A DNA stretch of 64,000 nt, from the NCBI GenBank assembly GCA_020310875.1, contig CM035432.1, positions 94,880,467-94,944,466 of the forward strand, given 5' to 3'. The position numbers and the translations under genes were made by a program. Of the stretch, positions 11,479-23,500 are shown piece by piece (position 1 is the stretch's first letter; each line of letters opens with the position of its first letter). This stretch comes from Ceratopteris richardii. Taxonomy: Eukaryota > Streptophyta > Polypodiopsida > Polypodiales > Pteridaceae. The notes under the pieces were generated by a model. That model saw only the letters and a program-made list of their open reading frames with translations, was not told where the DNA came from and made no database searches.

Positions 11479-12239
11479 ACCTTGAGAGAATATGCGGGGA
11501 AAACCAAATGAACATGGGACCTCTATTTATAGGTTTCCCCTAGGGCTTCTCTCTAGAATCTTCTAACCTCCTCGTTGATTCTTTCTATTTCAAGAATTGT
11601 CTTGCATGCTCTTTTGCTATATTTGGAGAATCTCATCTTTAATTTCTATTTTGGGTTTTTCTCTTTTTATTTTTCCAATTTTTCTTTTTCTAATTTTGTT
11701 TCTTTTTCTTTTTCTTTTTCTATTTTTTAGAATAAGGTTTGGTTTCACACATTATGTAAAGATTAAATTAATTTAAGGGTTTGGACTTATGATAAATGAT
11801 AAATCTAAGGTTCTAACCTAGGGTTTCAATCACAAAAAGTTAGGATTTGTTCATGTTTAAGGTCAAGCACATCATTAAAAGGGTTATTTACACTTATGGA
11901 CTAAACTCCTAGGGTTGTCTATGGGTTAGGTTAGGTTTTTATGGGGTAAAACTCAAGTTTTCAAGGGGTTTCAAGGTACAAACCTAGAGTTTCAAGGGTC
12001 AAACCTAGGGTTTCAAGGGTCAAACCTAGGGTTTCAAGGGTCAAACCTAGGGTTTCAAGGGTCTAGAGTTAGGTTAGTGAACGATTTACAAGTTTATAGG
12101 CCTAATGTACAGACAGGACATAATTTCTCATCGCATAATCAATTAAATCACCCAGATCATGCACAATCTATAACTCTCTGTAGTAAAAAAAACACCATAT
12201 CACACTCAGAAAATCAATGAAACGAACTTGAAAAAAAAT
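11479..12239. repeat. Spacer with a 21-bp telomere-like minisatellite
   Basis: No gene. At about 11966-12070 five copies of a 21-bp unit occur (starts near 11966, 11987, 12008, 12029 and 12050) built on GGGTTTCAAGGGTCAAACCTA. The joins read CCTAGGGTTT, similar to the plant telomere word TTTAGGG but not a telomere array. The rest is T-rich (11640-11740) or unassigned. Confidence 0.7.
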
Positions 12240-12524
12240 CTTGAGGTACACTTCCCTAAGGGATTTTATCCCGACAGTGGTGACTTGCTCTAATATCGAT
12301 TGTTGGAGTTTGAGGTCTGTGGAAGCATGCGAAGAGCACAAGGAGAAAGAAGAAGCTTGGAACACAACACACAATAATAAATGTATTACCAAGAGAATGT
12401 ACAAAGAGACCCATAGAGTTATAAGCATATATATAAGCCGAGGGAAAAAACCTCCTAAAGAGGGAAAAAAGTGCCTCGAGAGTCTGAGTGTGTTCACACA
12501 GATCACTACCTAAATATATGAACA
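12240..12524 (-). repeat. D-family LTR with primer site and leader stub
   Basis: A 224-bp copy of the D-family LTR (12301-12524) in minus orientation. It shares the CTCCTAAAGAGGGAAAAA block and the CACTACCTAAATATAT end with the LTRs of element D. Left of it lies a degenerate primer-binding site and about 55 bases resembling the start of D's leader, so this is the 5' end of an otherwise lost element, not a solo LTR. Confidence 0.8.
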
Positions 12525-13689
12525 CGCCCAGCGAAGCCATCGAAAACATATCTTAAAGAAAGAGTTTTCTTTAGGGGAGGAACTTGGCCTTTAGCTTGCC
12601 AAAGCATAGAGTCATGCCCTAGTGTCCTCTGCCACCTCTAAGAGTCGAGCATCTGATGGTGATATTTTGCTACACCCTCATGAAGTTCAAAAATTATGAA
12701 AGAGAATGGCCAAAAGATCCAACAAACTTTCAAAGAAGAAAATGAGTCTTTCAAAATTGAAGTTCATTCCCCCTCTGTTAGTGGGATTATATAACATATA
12801 TCCTTTTTGATCATTAGGAAAAAAATAAGCCCTCCATGGGCCTTGTAAGGATTTGGATTAAAAAGCGTAATCTAGGAGATCAAGGAACCTTGCAAAACCA
12901 CTAGTAGTATTGTCAAATAAAATAATACTTTACAAAAGGTTGTATTCGAATTTTAAAGATGAACAAATTTTGGGCTTTGGATGACTCAAATCAATGGCCC
13001 ATATTTAATTGGATGTAACTCTAGTGAGAGAAGCTCTGACAACTTAATGATGAAGACTAGCAACTCGTGCACTTTTTTCACTCTCTCTACACATTTTTTC
13101 GCCCTTAGATCAAGAGAAATCCAAGGGCATAGCACACTTTGGCCTGATCACAATTTTGGAGCCGTCATGAGCCATCGGATGGGTCCAAAATTGAAGGGTG
13201 GAGACCAAAAAGTGCCTTTTGATGTTGGGGCCTGATTCTCAGCCATTAGATCATGTGTGCATCCAATGGTCCACATTTTAGGTGCCCAAAGTTTCTTGGT
13301 TTCAAGCAAACACGTCCGATCTAAAGATCAATTCAAGGGTGTAGAACTGATGGTGCTTTTTTTAAGATGAATCTAATCCCAACCATTGATAACAAGAGAA
13401 ATCCAAGGATCCAGGTTTAATGCCACCTTGACTTTTGCTTTTCCAACTCATACCTTGGATCATTGAACAAATCTAAGGGCTCGTACTAATTTTGAATCAT
13501 TCCAAAACCATTCACAAAGCTAAAACCATGAGTTCTAGGTGGTTTTTGTATCTTTGTCCACACAAAAACAAGGGAAGCATATGCCTAGTCTATGTGATTA
13601 AGGGAGTAGACTGTGGCCACCAACCTCTGCTCATTGGTCCATCACTAATAAGCACTTGAGCTAAAAGGCCCAAGGAGGGTTCATTTTTT
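12525..13689. other. Unassigned repeat-like spacer
   Basis: About 1.1 kb with no domain. It has recurring phrases such as AGAGAAATCCAAGG (13098 and 13388 areas) and CATTAGATC/ATTGATAA contexts, suggesting an old non-coding repeat or LTR. Its ends could not be set. Open frames here (for example 12981-13235, plus) lack recognisable motifs. Confidence 0.4.
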
Positions 13690-15600
13690 CCCCTAATGTT
13701 TTGGCCATAGCCAATGAATATGCATCTTTCAGCTTTTGGATCAAATGTTTCCCTAATCTATGAGGGTATATGTGCATAAGAAATGCACCCAAAGATTTTA
13801 AAATGATCTAAAGAAGGTCCCCTTCCATTCCATGCCTCATAAGGTGTCATTCCATCCAAAGACTTGGAAGCCTATTGATTAGGTAAGTGGCTGTGGAGAT
13901 AGCCTCTACCCATAGGTGATTAGGAGGTTTTTTCTCATTCAACGTTGATCTTGCAGCCTCTACTATTAGTCTATTTCTTCATTGTACCCCTCGATTCTGT
14001 TCAGGAGTTTACCTTGTTGTAATCTCTCTCTTTATGCCTCTGTCTTGTAAGAAGGAGTCAAACTCATGCGAGAAATACTCACCACCTCCATCAGATCTGA
14101 GCCTCTTCAAGCTTCTACCTGTTTGATTCTCAACCAATGAAAATACTTCTTGAAATAAGTGAAGCCTTCATCTTTATGCTTCATAAAGTAAAGTATTGTC
14201 CATTCACTATAGTCATCTATGAATGAAACATAATACCTTCAGCCCAAAACTGATGGTTCTCTACTTGGATCCCACACAGCTGTGTGCATAAGCTCCAAGT
14301 AGTCTTCATACATGTATCCTCTTTTGTTGAATGGTTGCCTATGTGATTTTCAAAATTGGCATGCTCCACATTTGTAAATCATGTGTTGCTTGGACACATT
14401 TGGAATGCCAAGCCAATTCGATCCCTGCATATTTGCTTCAATGTCCTTTCACCTATATGACCTAATCTCTTATACCATATCTCTAATTTAGATAGGGTTT
14501 GGTCTTTGTAATGAAGAGAGCAATATTTTTTGTATCTTCAACTTCAAAGGTAAAAAGTGTACCAGATTTCTCACCTTTTGCAATCCTTTTGAAACCTTGT
14601 TGAAGGTCTTCCACATATGCTCCATGCCTTGTGAATCTAACCTCTAAACCCTTCTCAACAATCTGTCCAACACTGATTAGGTTTTTTGTTATTATTGGCA
14701 CATACTATACCCTACTTAGAAGATTCATGTTACCATCAGATGCTTTAGCATTTCCAATCTTCTTTACAAAGTGCCTAGTGTCATCACTTGTCTGGACTTC
14801 ATGCGTTCCTTTGGGTTCTTCAAGATCAGACAATAATGCTACATTGTCTGCTACATAATTCGGGCAACCAGAATCAATATAGAATAGGTACTCATCATCT
14901 TTACCTTGCTTCGCTATCATATTCATGAGTAGTAGGGAATCCTCTTGATCATCTATATAGTTGTTGTAGTCTCTTCTTCCTCTGAAGCCTCATTGATAGG
15001 TGTTATTATAGCCTTTTTTGTAATTGTGATAATCATTGTTTCCTCCATTGTTGAACCTACCTCTTGATTGTCCTTAGCCTCCTCTATGGAAGCCCCTTCC
15101 TCTCTGATTCTTTGTGTTCCTGAAGCATTCATCTATGGTATGATTGTTCAAGCCACAAATGTTTCAAGGTGAAGAGTTGTATTATCTGCCTCTACCTTGC
15201 TTTCCTCCTTTGCACCTTCCTCTAGTACCTCTTCCTCTACCTATGAAATTCACTTGAGAGGTACTTACCTCTTCTTCATTCCTCTTACCTTTGTCTTTAT
15301 CCTTACTCTTATTTTTATCTATGTAAAGGGCAGAAGATTGATTACCTGTAGAAGTATCTCCATTCTTATGAGCTTTGTCTCATGTGTGAAGAGTTGCCCC
15401 ATCAATGTATTGAGGTCAGGTATTTGCATGTCCATACACAGGTCCATTGCTGTGGTAAAGGACTCCCATTTTTCATCAACCTTGATGCCATTTATCATCT
15501 ACCTTACTATCTGCTCTTATTCTATTTCTTCTCCAATACTCCCAAGTTCATCAGTTACATCCTTCATCTTGGTCACATAGTTAGCTACACTTTTCTTTGA
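13690..15600 (-). mobile_element. Copia fragment E (gag to integrase)
   Basis: Leftward Copia sequence without LTRs. Gag is at about 15600-15170, with a knuckle region near 15150; the protease signature YIDSGC is near 14860-14890; the GAG-pre-integrase part is near 14700-14350 and integrase near 14330-13700. It matches the layout and wording of elements A, B and J (for example GTLFTFEVEDTKNIAL) but is more diverged. Reverse transcriptase and RNase H are absent. It is heavily broken and old, and it meets fragment F head to head at about 15600. Confidence 0.85.
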
Positions 15601-16220
15601 ACAGTTGTATCAAAGCATAGTCATAGATTGGACATCATAGGTGATGCATTCCCCTCAACAATTGACAAATTGGATCAAAACAACTATTCACCATGGTCTC
15701 TAAGGATGGAGGCTTACTTACAAGGGAGAAACCTCTAAGGATATTTGAGGAGATGAGATGATTCCTTTACTCAGAAGCAAAGGCCAACCAACTCAAGAGG
15801 AGTAGGAAAGTTGAATACATGGTGTGAAAAGGATGCTTTGACAAGTTCATACATCTTAAACTCTACATATAATCTCTTAATTCCTCATTTAGGAATTAGA
15901 AGACCTCTCAAAAGACATGGCATGCTTTGAAAGCATTCCTCTCCTTGAGTACTAAATCTAGGAAGAAGTAGTTGTAGATGGGGTTCACATCATTCAAGGA
16001 GATGCCCAAGCAAAGTGTGACTCATTTGAATGAAATTGCATAACAACTTGAGAGCATTGGATATATCATTGATGAAGAGAACTTTATGAAGCAACTAATC
16101 CATTGACTCAAGTCTATAAAACATGGGAAGCTTTCATCACAACCATGGATCTCTACATGGATATGCAAGTGCCTGATTTGAACACACTCAAGGGGCAACT
16201 CTTGACCCATAAAACCTGTT
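15600..16220 (+). mobile_element. Copia gag fragment F
   Basis: A rightward gag piece of the A/B/J superfamily. A degenerate primer-binding site TTGTATCAAAGC lies near 15606, followed by a leader and gag wording such as IDKLDQNNYSPWSLRMEAYL (about 15655-15715) and TTMDLYMDMQVPDLNTL (about 16140-16190). It stops at about 16220 next to a D-family LTR. Several breaks; only the 5' end of the element survives. Confidence 0.75.
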
Positions 16221-16255
16221 CGAGTTCAATGTCTACCATGCAAATAGCACTAGGA

Positions 16256-17220
16256 AGAAGAAGAAGCTTGGAGCACAACACAGAATACTAAATGTATTAT
16301 CACTAGAATGTACAAAGATAAGTAACCCGTTATGGCTATAGGTGTATATACAAGCGGAGGAAAAACCTCCTAAAGAGGGAAAAAGTTGCCCCAACGGTCC
16401 TAGTGTGTTCACACACATCACTACCTAAATATATCAACAAATCCCCCCTAGGAGTGATGCGATGAACAAGGAGATGGCACTCATGTATAAGGAAGTGCAA
16501 AGCTATGTGGGATCAATCCACAAAAGGAAGTAAGCCCAAAGCTTTGCGGAAAGCTTCAAACTTCTCCCTAGGAAGAGCCTTTGTGAAAAGGTCTACAATG
16601 TTCTCCTGCCTGGGCACGTCTACCAAGATGATCTCTTGAGCAGAGAACCTCTCCCTGACATAATGATAATGCACCTCAATGTGCTTAGTGCGAGCATGGA
16701 ATACAGGGTTCCTCACAACTGCCAATGCACTTTGACTATCAGTGAAGATGGTGGTGGCAGAAGACTGACCAACACCCAAATCAGCCATGAGGCATCTGAG
16801 CCACACACACTCAATAGTCGTTGTGAAAGATGCCCTATACTAAATCTCACAACTAGAAGTGGCCACATTAGGCTTCTTGTTCAACCAAGATATACGTGAG
16901 CTACCAAGCATGAACCAAAAGTCACTAGTGGACACATGAGTGACATAGCAACCAGCCCAGTCAAAGTCAGAAAAAGCATGTAAATCTGGTGGTAGTGATC
17001 CCTACTTGGGATATAACAATCCAAGTAGCCGGGTACAACTCAAGTAGTGAAAGATGTGCTTAACCACTTGCCAATGCTTGACACTTGGGCAATGCATAAA
17101 CTTGATCATCTCTGAGAAAGCAAACTAAATATCTAGCCAAGTAATGCATAAGTAAATCAAGCATCCAACAACCTGCTCATAGGGAATGATATCAAATGCA
17201 TCTCCACATCCCTATGTGCA
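16256..17220 (-). mobile_element. D-family Copia 3' end G
   Basis: Minus-strand remnant of a D-family element. It has a partial 3' LTR (about 16256-16439, outer part missing), a polypurine tract (plus strand ATCCCCCCTA, 16441-16450), and RNase H at about 16513-17010 with TKHIEVHYHYVRERF and FTKALPREKFEAF, followed by the end of the reverse transcriptase region to about 17220. The rest is missing or displaced. It may be the other end of remnant I at 25085-26322, which has the same strand and supplies the complementary end. Confidence 0.8.
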
Positions 17221-17256
17221 TTATTTTTATACATGCTAATTGGAGTAGTATGCTCT

Positions 17257-17553
17257 GAAGTATTTCGATGGCGATGCATCACAATGCGTTCTCCTTCTCG
17301 CGCTCTCCATGATGATATCCTCCAACTAGAAAATCAAGCTCCTAAGGCCGTACATGGTACTCTGCATAGAAACTGTAGAATACGCAAAAAAACATAGTAC
17401 ACAAGGAGCATGAAGACATAATTCTTAGGTCTTACAAATGCAGTTGAACTTACAGTCTCTGACTGACCACACCGCTATATGTTTTATTAAAGAACATATA
17501 CAAAGAAGTGTCCAGTGGCCATTTGGCCTTTCACATGGACACTAACGGTAACA
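17257..17553 (-). repeat. H-family LTR copy 1
   Basis: About 297 bp matching 20300-20585 throughout, for example CATGAAGACATA and CATTTGGCCTTTCACATGGACAC. On the element strand it begins TGTTACCGTTAGTG. A short TATGCTCTGA word next to its left edge resembles the primer-site side of an LTR, as in the other copy, so these may be 5' LTRs of two elements, not the two ends of one. Confidence 0.65.
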
Positions 17554-17774
17554 ATCTTCCAATAAAGGCCAATATGGTCAAAGTAACTATGGGAGAAAAA
17601 TAAAGAATGATAAAGAATACCTGAGTGTAAGTATACAAACTATACCTCCCACCTGATGGGCATGTTAGACAGTATACAAGTGACTGTGTAAGATCATGAA
17701 TCAAGTAACCCCTATGAGACCACCTTGTAACCAAGGTCATCAAGTTGACCAATTCACATCAATCTACATGATAA

Positions 17775-19029
17775 TTAAAGTACATGGTGTGCATTATGCA
17801 TAGTGAATTCTGAACCATCAATGAATTGCACAACCACATCTCCAATACTGACAACATCACACTCGTAAGATTCACCAAGTCTCACAGTATCAAGAGATGT
17901 TATTGCATAAGTAGAGAACCATTCTCTATGTGGTGTCACATGGAAGGAAGCACTAGAATCTAGTAGCCATATGTGAGAAAGAGAATCAGCCATAAGAGCC
18001 TCAGTAGGCACAATACTCTCAAGTGCCAACACATTAGCATCATTAGAAATAGCATTGATTTCTTCAATCTTCACAATTGAAGTAGATGGTGCAAGTAGCT
18101 ATTTAACATGTCCATCAACATTTTGTGCTTTAACTTTAGCATTCTTTAATAAATAACAATCCTCTTCATGTGTCCCTTCTTATGAAAATAATGGCATTTG
18201 ATATCCCTCTTCCTTGATTTACTTCTACTCTTATTTCAATGACTATTCTTTTGCTTGTTCTTTCTCTTGCCATGTTGCTGATTCTTTCCTTGGTAAGAAT
18301 CAAGAACATTATATGCATCTCCATTCTGAGTACCAATCGTAGATTTTCTATGAATCTCCTCAATCAAGAGTGCTCCATAAATGTCATCATAGACTACCTT
18401 GCCATGAGGTGCACTATTGCTAATAGCTATGAAAAATGTATTCCATGACGATGACAAGCTCCATAACAACAAGGTTGCATTTATTTCATTATCCATATCC
18501 ATTTTGTGAGCCTATAATTGAGAAAATATATCATCAAATGCATTCTGATGAGCAACAACACCATCTATGTCCCTCATGGGAAGGACATACAACTTTCTCA
18601 TCAAATACACTTTATTTGATGCCATTTCTTTTTAAGATGTATTGCATAACTTCTTCCAAAGCTCCTCTTCACTTTCATGGTCAAATACTTTAAAGTAAAT
18701 ATTATCTACCATGTGAAATCGAATGGTATACCTATCCATTTCATCCAACTCATCGCAATCATCTTCATTCATGTCAGTAGGCTTCTTTGAGATTCCATTT
18801 TTTGGCTTCCATTGCCTCCTATGGATCAGCACATCTTTAAGCTGATTCTTCCATAGAGAAACGTTTCTGCCATCAAATTTTTAGATCTCAAATTGGTATT
18901 TGCCATGCAAGTTATAGCTCCTCTTGGGAATAATTTGAGTAGGCCCTGATCGATGAGTTGTGTCTGAGATCTGTGGTGCCATGATGATCGAGAACTAATG
19001 AGAATGATAACGGAGCTAGAAGATTCCAA
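17775..19029 (-). pseudogene. Copia gag-protease remnant H
   Basis: Minus-strand coding remains of a Copia element unlike A, B, J or D. The gag region at about 19010-18240 includes DVLIHRRQWKPKNGISK and SEEELWKKLCNTS, matching the usual UBN2 gag pattern. A degenerate zinc knuckle lies near 18160-18200, and the protease context IWLLDSSASFHVTPH near 17930-17990. Integrase, reverse transcriptase and RNase H are not present before the LTR copy at 17257-17553. Broken at several points; old. Confidence 0.7.
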
Positions 19030-20299
19030 ACACCACCAAGGCTAAAAAAGGATGACCAAGTATCAAAATATGGGAAAACGTAATAGAGTCTACCTAGAGA
19101 AATGGATTAATGAACAAGAACAGCCAACCAAAAGGATTATGAGAGGATATATGTGCTCACAATAGTAAGTGTATTAAGGAGTAAATCGACCACTTTATAG
19201 TTGACAAAACAAAAAAATGAGAAAAATTTTACAAGAGTATCCTCTGTAAAAAGAGCATATGACCAATGTGAAATGCTCTAAAAATTGAAAGTACTAACAT
19301 GTAAACCTGCATAAGATATCACTCACTCCATTGCATATAATCAATTAACCAAAAGAAGCCAACTTGGATTATCGAACACCTATGAACAACTAGCATACAA
19401 CTCCTATGGAAATGCTAGGTAAGTCTTCCACCTGCATCAATGAAGAGACCCAAACATTTGGGTGTCTCCCAATTAAGAATACCTCACCACCACCCTCTTT
19501 CTTAACTTCAAAGGATTTATGCAAAATTCGTTACCACTATCTCAATGACCACATGGACATACATACGTGATATCCATAGAAGCATACATAGTGTGTATGT
19601 GCACAATATATGCAATGAAATGGCACTTAAAGGTTGAATTCTTAGCCAAAGTACTAGCCAAAAACACATACAAGTGTCTATCAAACCTATTCCTTTAGCT
19701 CAAAAACCTCCATAAACTTGTGGTGCCTGCTCCCACCACAACTAAATGCTTTCAATAAACATGTAGATTTACTACTGTGGCTGAAAAAAACAGCCCCAAA
19801 GATGAATATTCAAAGAGCACTCTTCTTGATGTTCTTGAACATGTGTAAAGAGAACTACACACAAAAGTACTCCAAAATGACTCCAAGAATCATCCCAAAA
19901 ATGCTTCAAAATAGTCTTTCAAAGCAAAGAATGAAGATTTGAGGGAGCAAAACATATTCACGGTAATGTTAATCTTATTCTTTGCCCTTCTTTAGAGACG
20001 ACAAAAGTGTAGCTTAGTAGCAAGAGAGCTTGTTAGTTAAGCATGGTCCAGGTTGAACAAACTAGGATGGATGACCTCTCACAAAGTGTCGGGAACCTCT
20101 ATCTTCCTTCATTGTTGAGGTCCTCCCTCATGCATAACCAATGGGATCAATGATTACTTTGATGAATCAAATGACAAGGTATGCCAAGATTTATGCCTTC
20201 GTTGCTTCCTTAGTCATAAGCCTTGGGTGGGTGGGGCAAGTGCTTCCTTGATTCGCACGAAAAGAACAAACATTTAGCCTAGAAATGCTCTGATAATGC
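19030..20299. other. Spacer between H gag and LTR copy 2
   Basis: About 1.27 kb with no recognised coding domain, lying where the leader of H would be expected but much longer than a Copia leader. It therefore probably contains an insertion or unrelated DNA. It carries a 5S rRNA-like trace at about 20031-20098, listed separately. A primer-site-like word GCTCTGATAATGC (20287-20299) borders the next LTR. Confidence 0.4.
20031..20098 (+). ncRNA. 5S rRNA-like remnant (3' half)
   Basis: Contains AGTTAAGC at about 20034, then ACTAGGATGGATGACCTC at about 20061-20078. Plant 5S rRNA has AGTTAAGCGTGC and, after a similar distance, ACTAGGATGGGTGACCTC, which holds the internal promoter C box. The 5' half of 5S and the closing terminal stem are not visible, so it is not a functional gene. 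It may derive from a stray 5S copy or from a Cassandra-type TRIM, whose LTRs are known to carry 5S sequence; no matching second LTR was seen. Confidence 0.45.
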
Positions 20300-20585
20300 T
20301 GAATTATTTCAATGGTGATGCACAAGTTGAACTCTTGTTCTTGAGACCTCCACAATGACACCCTTAGAGTAGAAAACAAGCTCAATGCACTGCACATAGT
20401 ACTCTGTATAAAGGCTGCAGAATACACTGAAAACACAGTACATAGAGAGCATGAAGACATATTTCATAGGTTTTACAAATGCGATCAAATTTGGAATCGG
20501 TGGCTGACCAAGAGATTATATTAAAGAACATATACAAGAGTGTCCAATGGCCATTTGGTCTTTCACATGGACACTAAGGATAACA
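20300..20585 (-). repeat. H-family LTR copy 2
   Basis: A 286-bp LTR in minus orientation, with element-strand ends TGTTATCC...TTCA. A tRNA-Met-type primer site (element strand ATTATCAGAGC) lies directly on its left, marking it as a 5' LTR. It is the likely 5' LTR of the gag-protease remnant at 17775-19029. Confidence 0.7.
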
Positions 20586-23500
20586 ATGTCCTCCATCATT
20601 CAATGGCACTGGCCGGTTTAGGAAGAAGATCATCCGTGATTTTTGAGATATGCACAACTAATTCTTGCCAAAATTTCATTTCAACACTTTGATTATCATG
20701 GTTATTTTCTCAATAACTCACTATTTCTATGACGACTTTCACAAGGCATCCAAATTTTATCGAAAGCTACCAAACAACTTTTTAGTATTTCTTGAAAATC
20801 CATCCATTCTAAAGCTTCCTAGCTTCATTTCTTGTGACTTGTTACAACTTTCTCATCTGGTATTGTTGTACCTTTTGTTGCACCATGCCATGTAGTGCAC
20901 CTAATACACTATTCACTCGTATAGGGTTTTTTATAACTTTTGTACTTCATGTATATTTCAATAAACCTCATTATCGGTATGTAGGCTACAAAAACCACTT
21001 CCTAGTTGGATCACCATTGTTTACCTTTCTCTATCCCATTCCGGTTAAAGATAGGAGTAGGCCAACTAAGGGTTCTTGGGTGGGATGACTAAGATTACTC
21101 CAAATCTCTTAGTTTCTCCACTTTCACTATACTCTAGATTACAATACATTGATTATTATATTGGATAACCCTAGAATCCTATAAAATTCAATACTATGTG
21201 TCTCAAATACAAAAATAGTTCCACACACTATTGTGCACTACTTCTCACCAAACTTGCAATACAAGGTATAACACCGAATAGAAAAATACACAATTAAATT
21301 ATTGAGGTAGTAAATTTATCACTCTACATTGCACTTTCCTTACAGATACTTTAGAAATAATAGAAGATATTTCAAAACCAAATTATAATTGTTTTCAATA
21401 TAATAACTTGATATGAGATAGATCACACAAATAGAATAAATACTTAGAATGTACACAAAACAATGTGCCCATAGGACCACTAGCTAGACACTCTGGCACA
21501 ACCCCTCTCTTCATCCCATTACTTATTTGAGGTCCTCTACTCATAGGAGTGTCCATTCTAGTCTTGTTATTTGTCGTACGATTGAGTATACTCTTCATAT
21601 TGTGTAGCTGAAGTGCTATCTATACTCTTACACTCAATGGAGTGATAGGATCAGCCTATATGCATCTTTCTTAGTTCAATCTATATGTTCATTATCTCTA
21701 TCTCTCTCATTGTTCATTGAAGAAGTACTTGTTCTTGTGTGTATCTTCAAGGAAGTGTACAACAAGTGGTGTTGAATGTGTGTGAATTGATTTAATAAAC
21801 TTACATATTGAGTGAATGCATATACGTACTTATAAGCATTGATTGCACATACTTGAGCTTACATTCACACCTAGCTTATGAAGCTTGGAGTTGTGGAAAG
21901 TGCTTCATCTTGAAGGATCTTGGAGGTGTACATAATCATGAGAGGGAATATTAGAACTCATTCAAAAAATAGAGATTTGAATAGAATAGTGCTCCATTTG
22001 ACATCATACAAAAGTCTTTGGAAACAAATAAATACCATGAATTATATGAAAATATTTAGAATTATATGCTAGACACTTACACCAACTACATTTAAAAAAA
22101 ATATCGGTTTCAAATTAGAAAAAAAGCATACTTTTTTATTAAAAGAAAAGAACGGAACATAGATGCCATAATCTAAAAGCAAAGGAAATGATTGTTATTA
22201 GAAATGTCACATACAATGAAACAAGCTTCTTATTATTTACCAAACTATATAACGATGATAGAAGATAATAAAAATGAGATCTCAATATATAATGCATAAC
22301 ATGATTTAAAAACAAATCTTAGATATTATGATCATGAAGAATGAGAGTATGTTTTATATGAATAAAATAATCGTGAAATATTGTGAAATGATAGTGCAAA
22401 AGACTATACAAGAATGAAATAACAAAATGAGAGACTACACTAAAGATTTAGACATTGATGAAGATATAGTGGACCGAATAATGTCGAAACATAGGAGAGA
22501 TAATTATGTAGCTGCACATGCAAGAAATGACACGAAATTTAGATCACAAAAGAAGTATCTTTGAGATGCTCTAAATGAATGAGACATCTAGTGGATAGCT
22601 TGAAGCTTTGCAATAAAATTCATGAAAGTCCATTTTGCATACATGATAAAAAAGTTAAAGCATGATTAACCAAAGATTTGTATCAAGAAAAAAAAAACAA
22701 TGTCAAAGGTGTAAAGCTATGGATGACGGGAGTTTTGTATTTTCGTGAACATGGTAGTTGCGAATTTCTGGAATCCACATCGAATAAAAAAGACCTTGGA
22801 AGCATATAGGCTTTTCGATTCAAATGAAGAAGTGATGCACAAACGTTTTCTTATTTCAAGAAAATATGCATAAAAATACGGTTTGGATCATGATGAGATC
22901 ATTGACCCACTTGTATAAATGACAACTATGGGAAATGTGATTGCATGGAGTACCATAAATAAATACAAAAATCTCAAGTGAATTGGCTATGCAATCATAA
23001 TTAAACATTGTCTATGCAATCATAATTAAACATTTCTACTCGGATGGCTTTGCACTCATATTTTGAGAGTATCTCTCGGAAGCAAGAATCGAGCTCTGAA
23101 TTTACTACCAAAGAGTATAAAGCATTTCCCGTTAAAGCACGCTCCATTGACAACCTTTCTAGATGTTTGATTTGACTTCCTCTTTTTATCACACCCCTGC
23201 TGCAGAACCTTTATCAATTTCAAAGTGTTTTAAAAATATCGTGCGATATTCAGACATGCAAAAAAGAAGGATCATTCGGTTAAAGATTTTCTCACATAGC
23301 CCCATTAGAATTCGGTTGCAGATGTTGCAGAAGGTACCCATCATTATGAGCAGAAACATATTGCTGTTTATATCCTTGGAACCGTATGGTTTTTTGAGCT
23401 TTGCGCAATCTTGTGTGACGTACATAGAAGCAGAATGATTCATCACGTTCTGGATGTATCAAGTTAGGGTGATATTGATGTGTAGAAAAGCATCTGAATA

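Noticed and set aside
11966-12070. Interstitial telomere
   Set aside because: The repeat unit is 21 bp and contains TAGGGTTT only at the joins; no run of the 7-bp telomere repeat exists.
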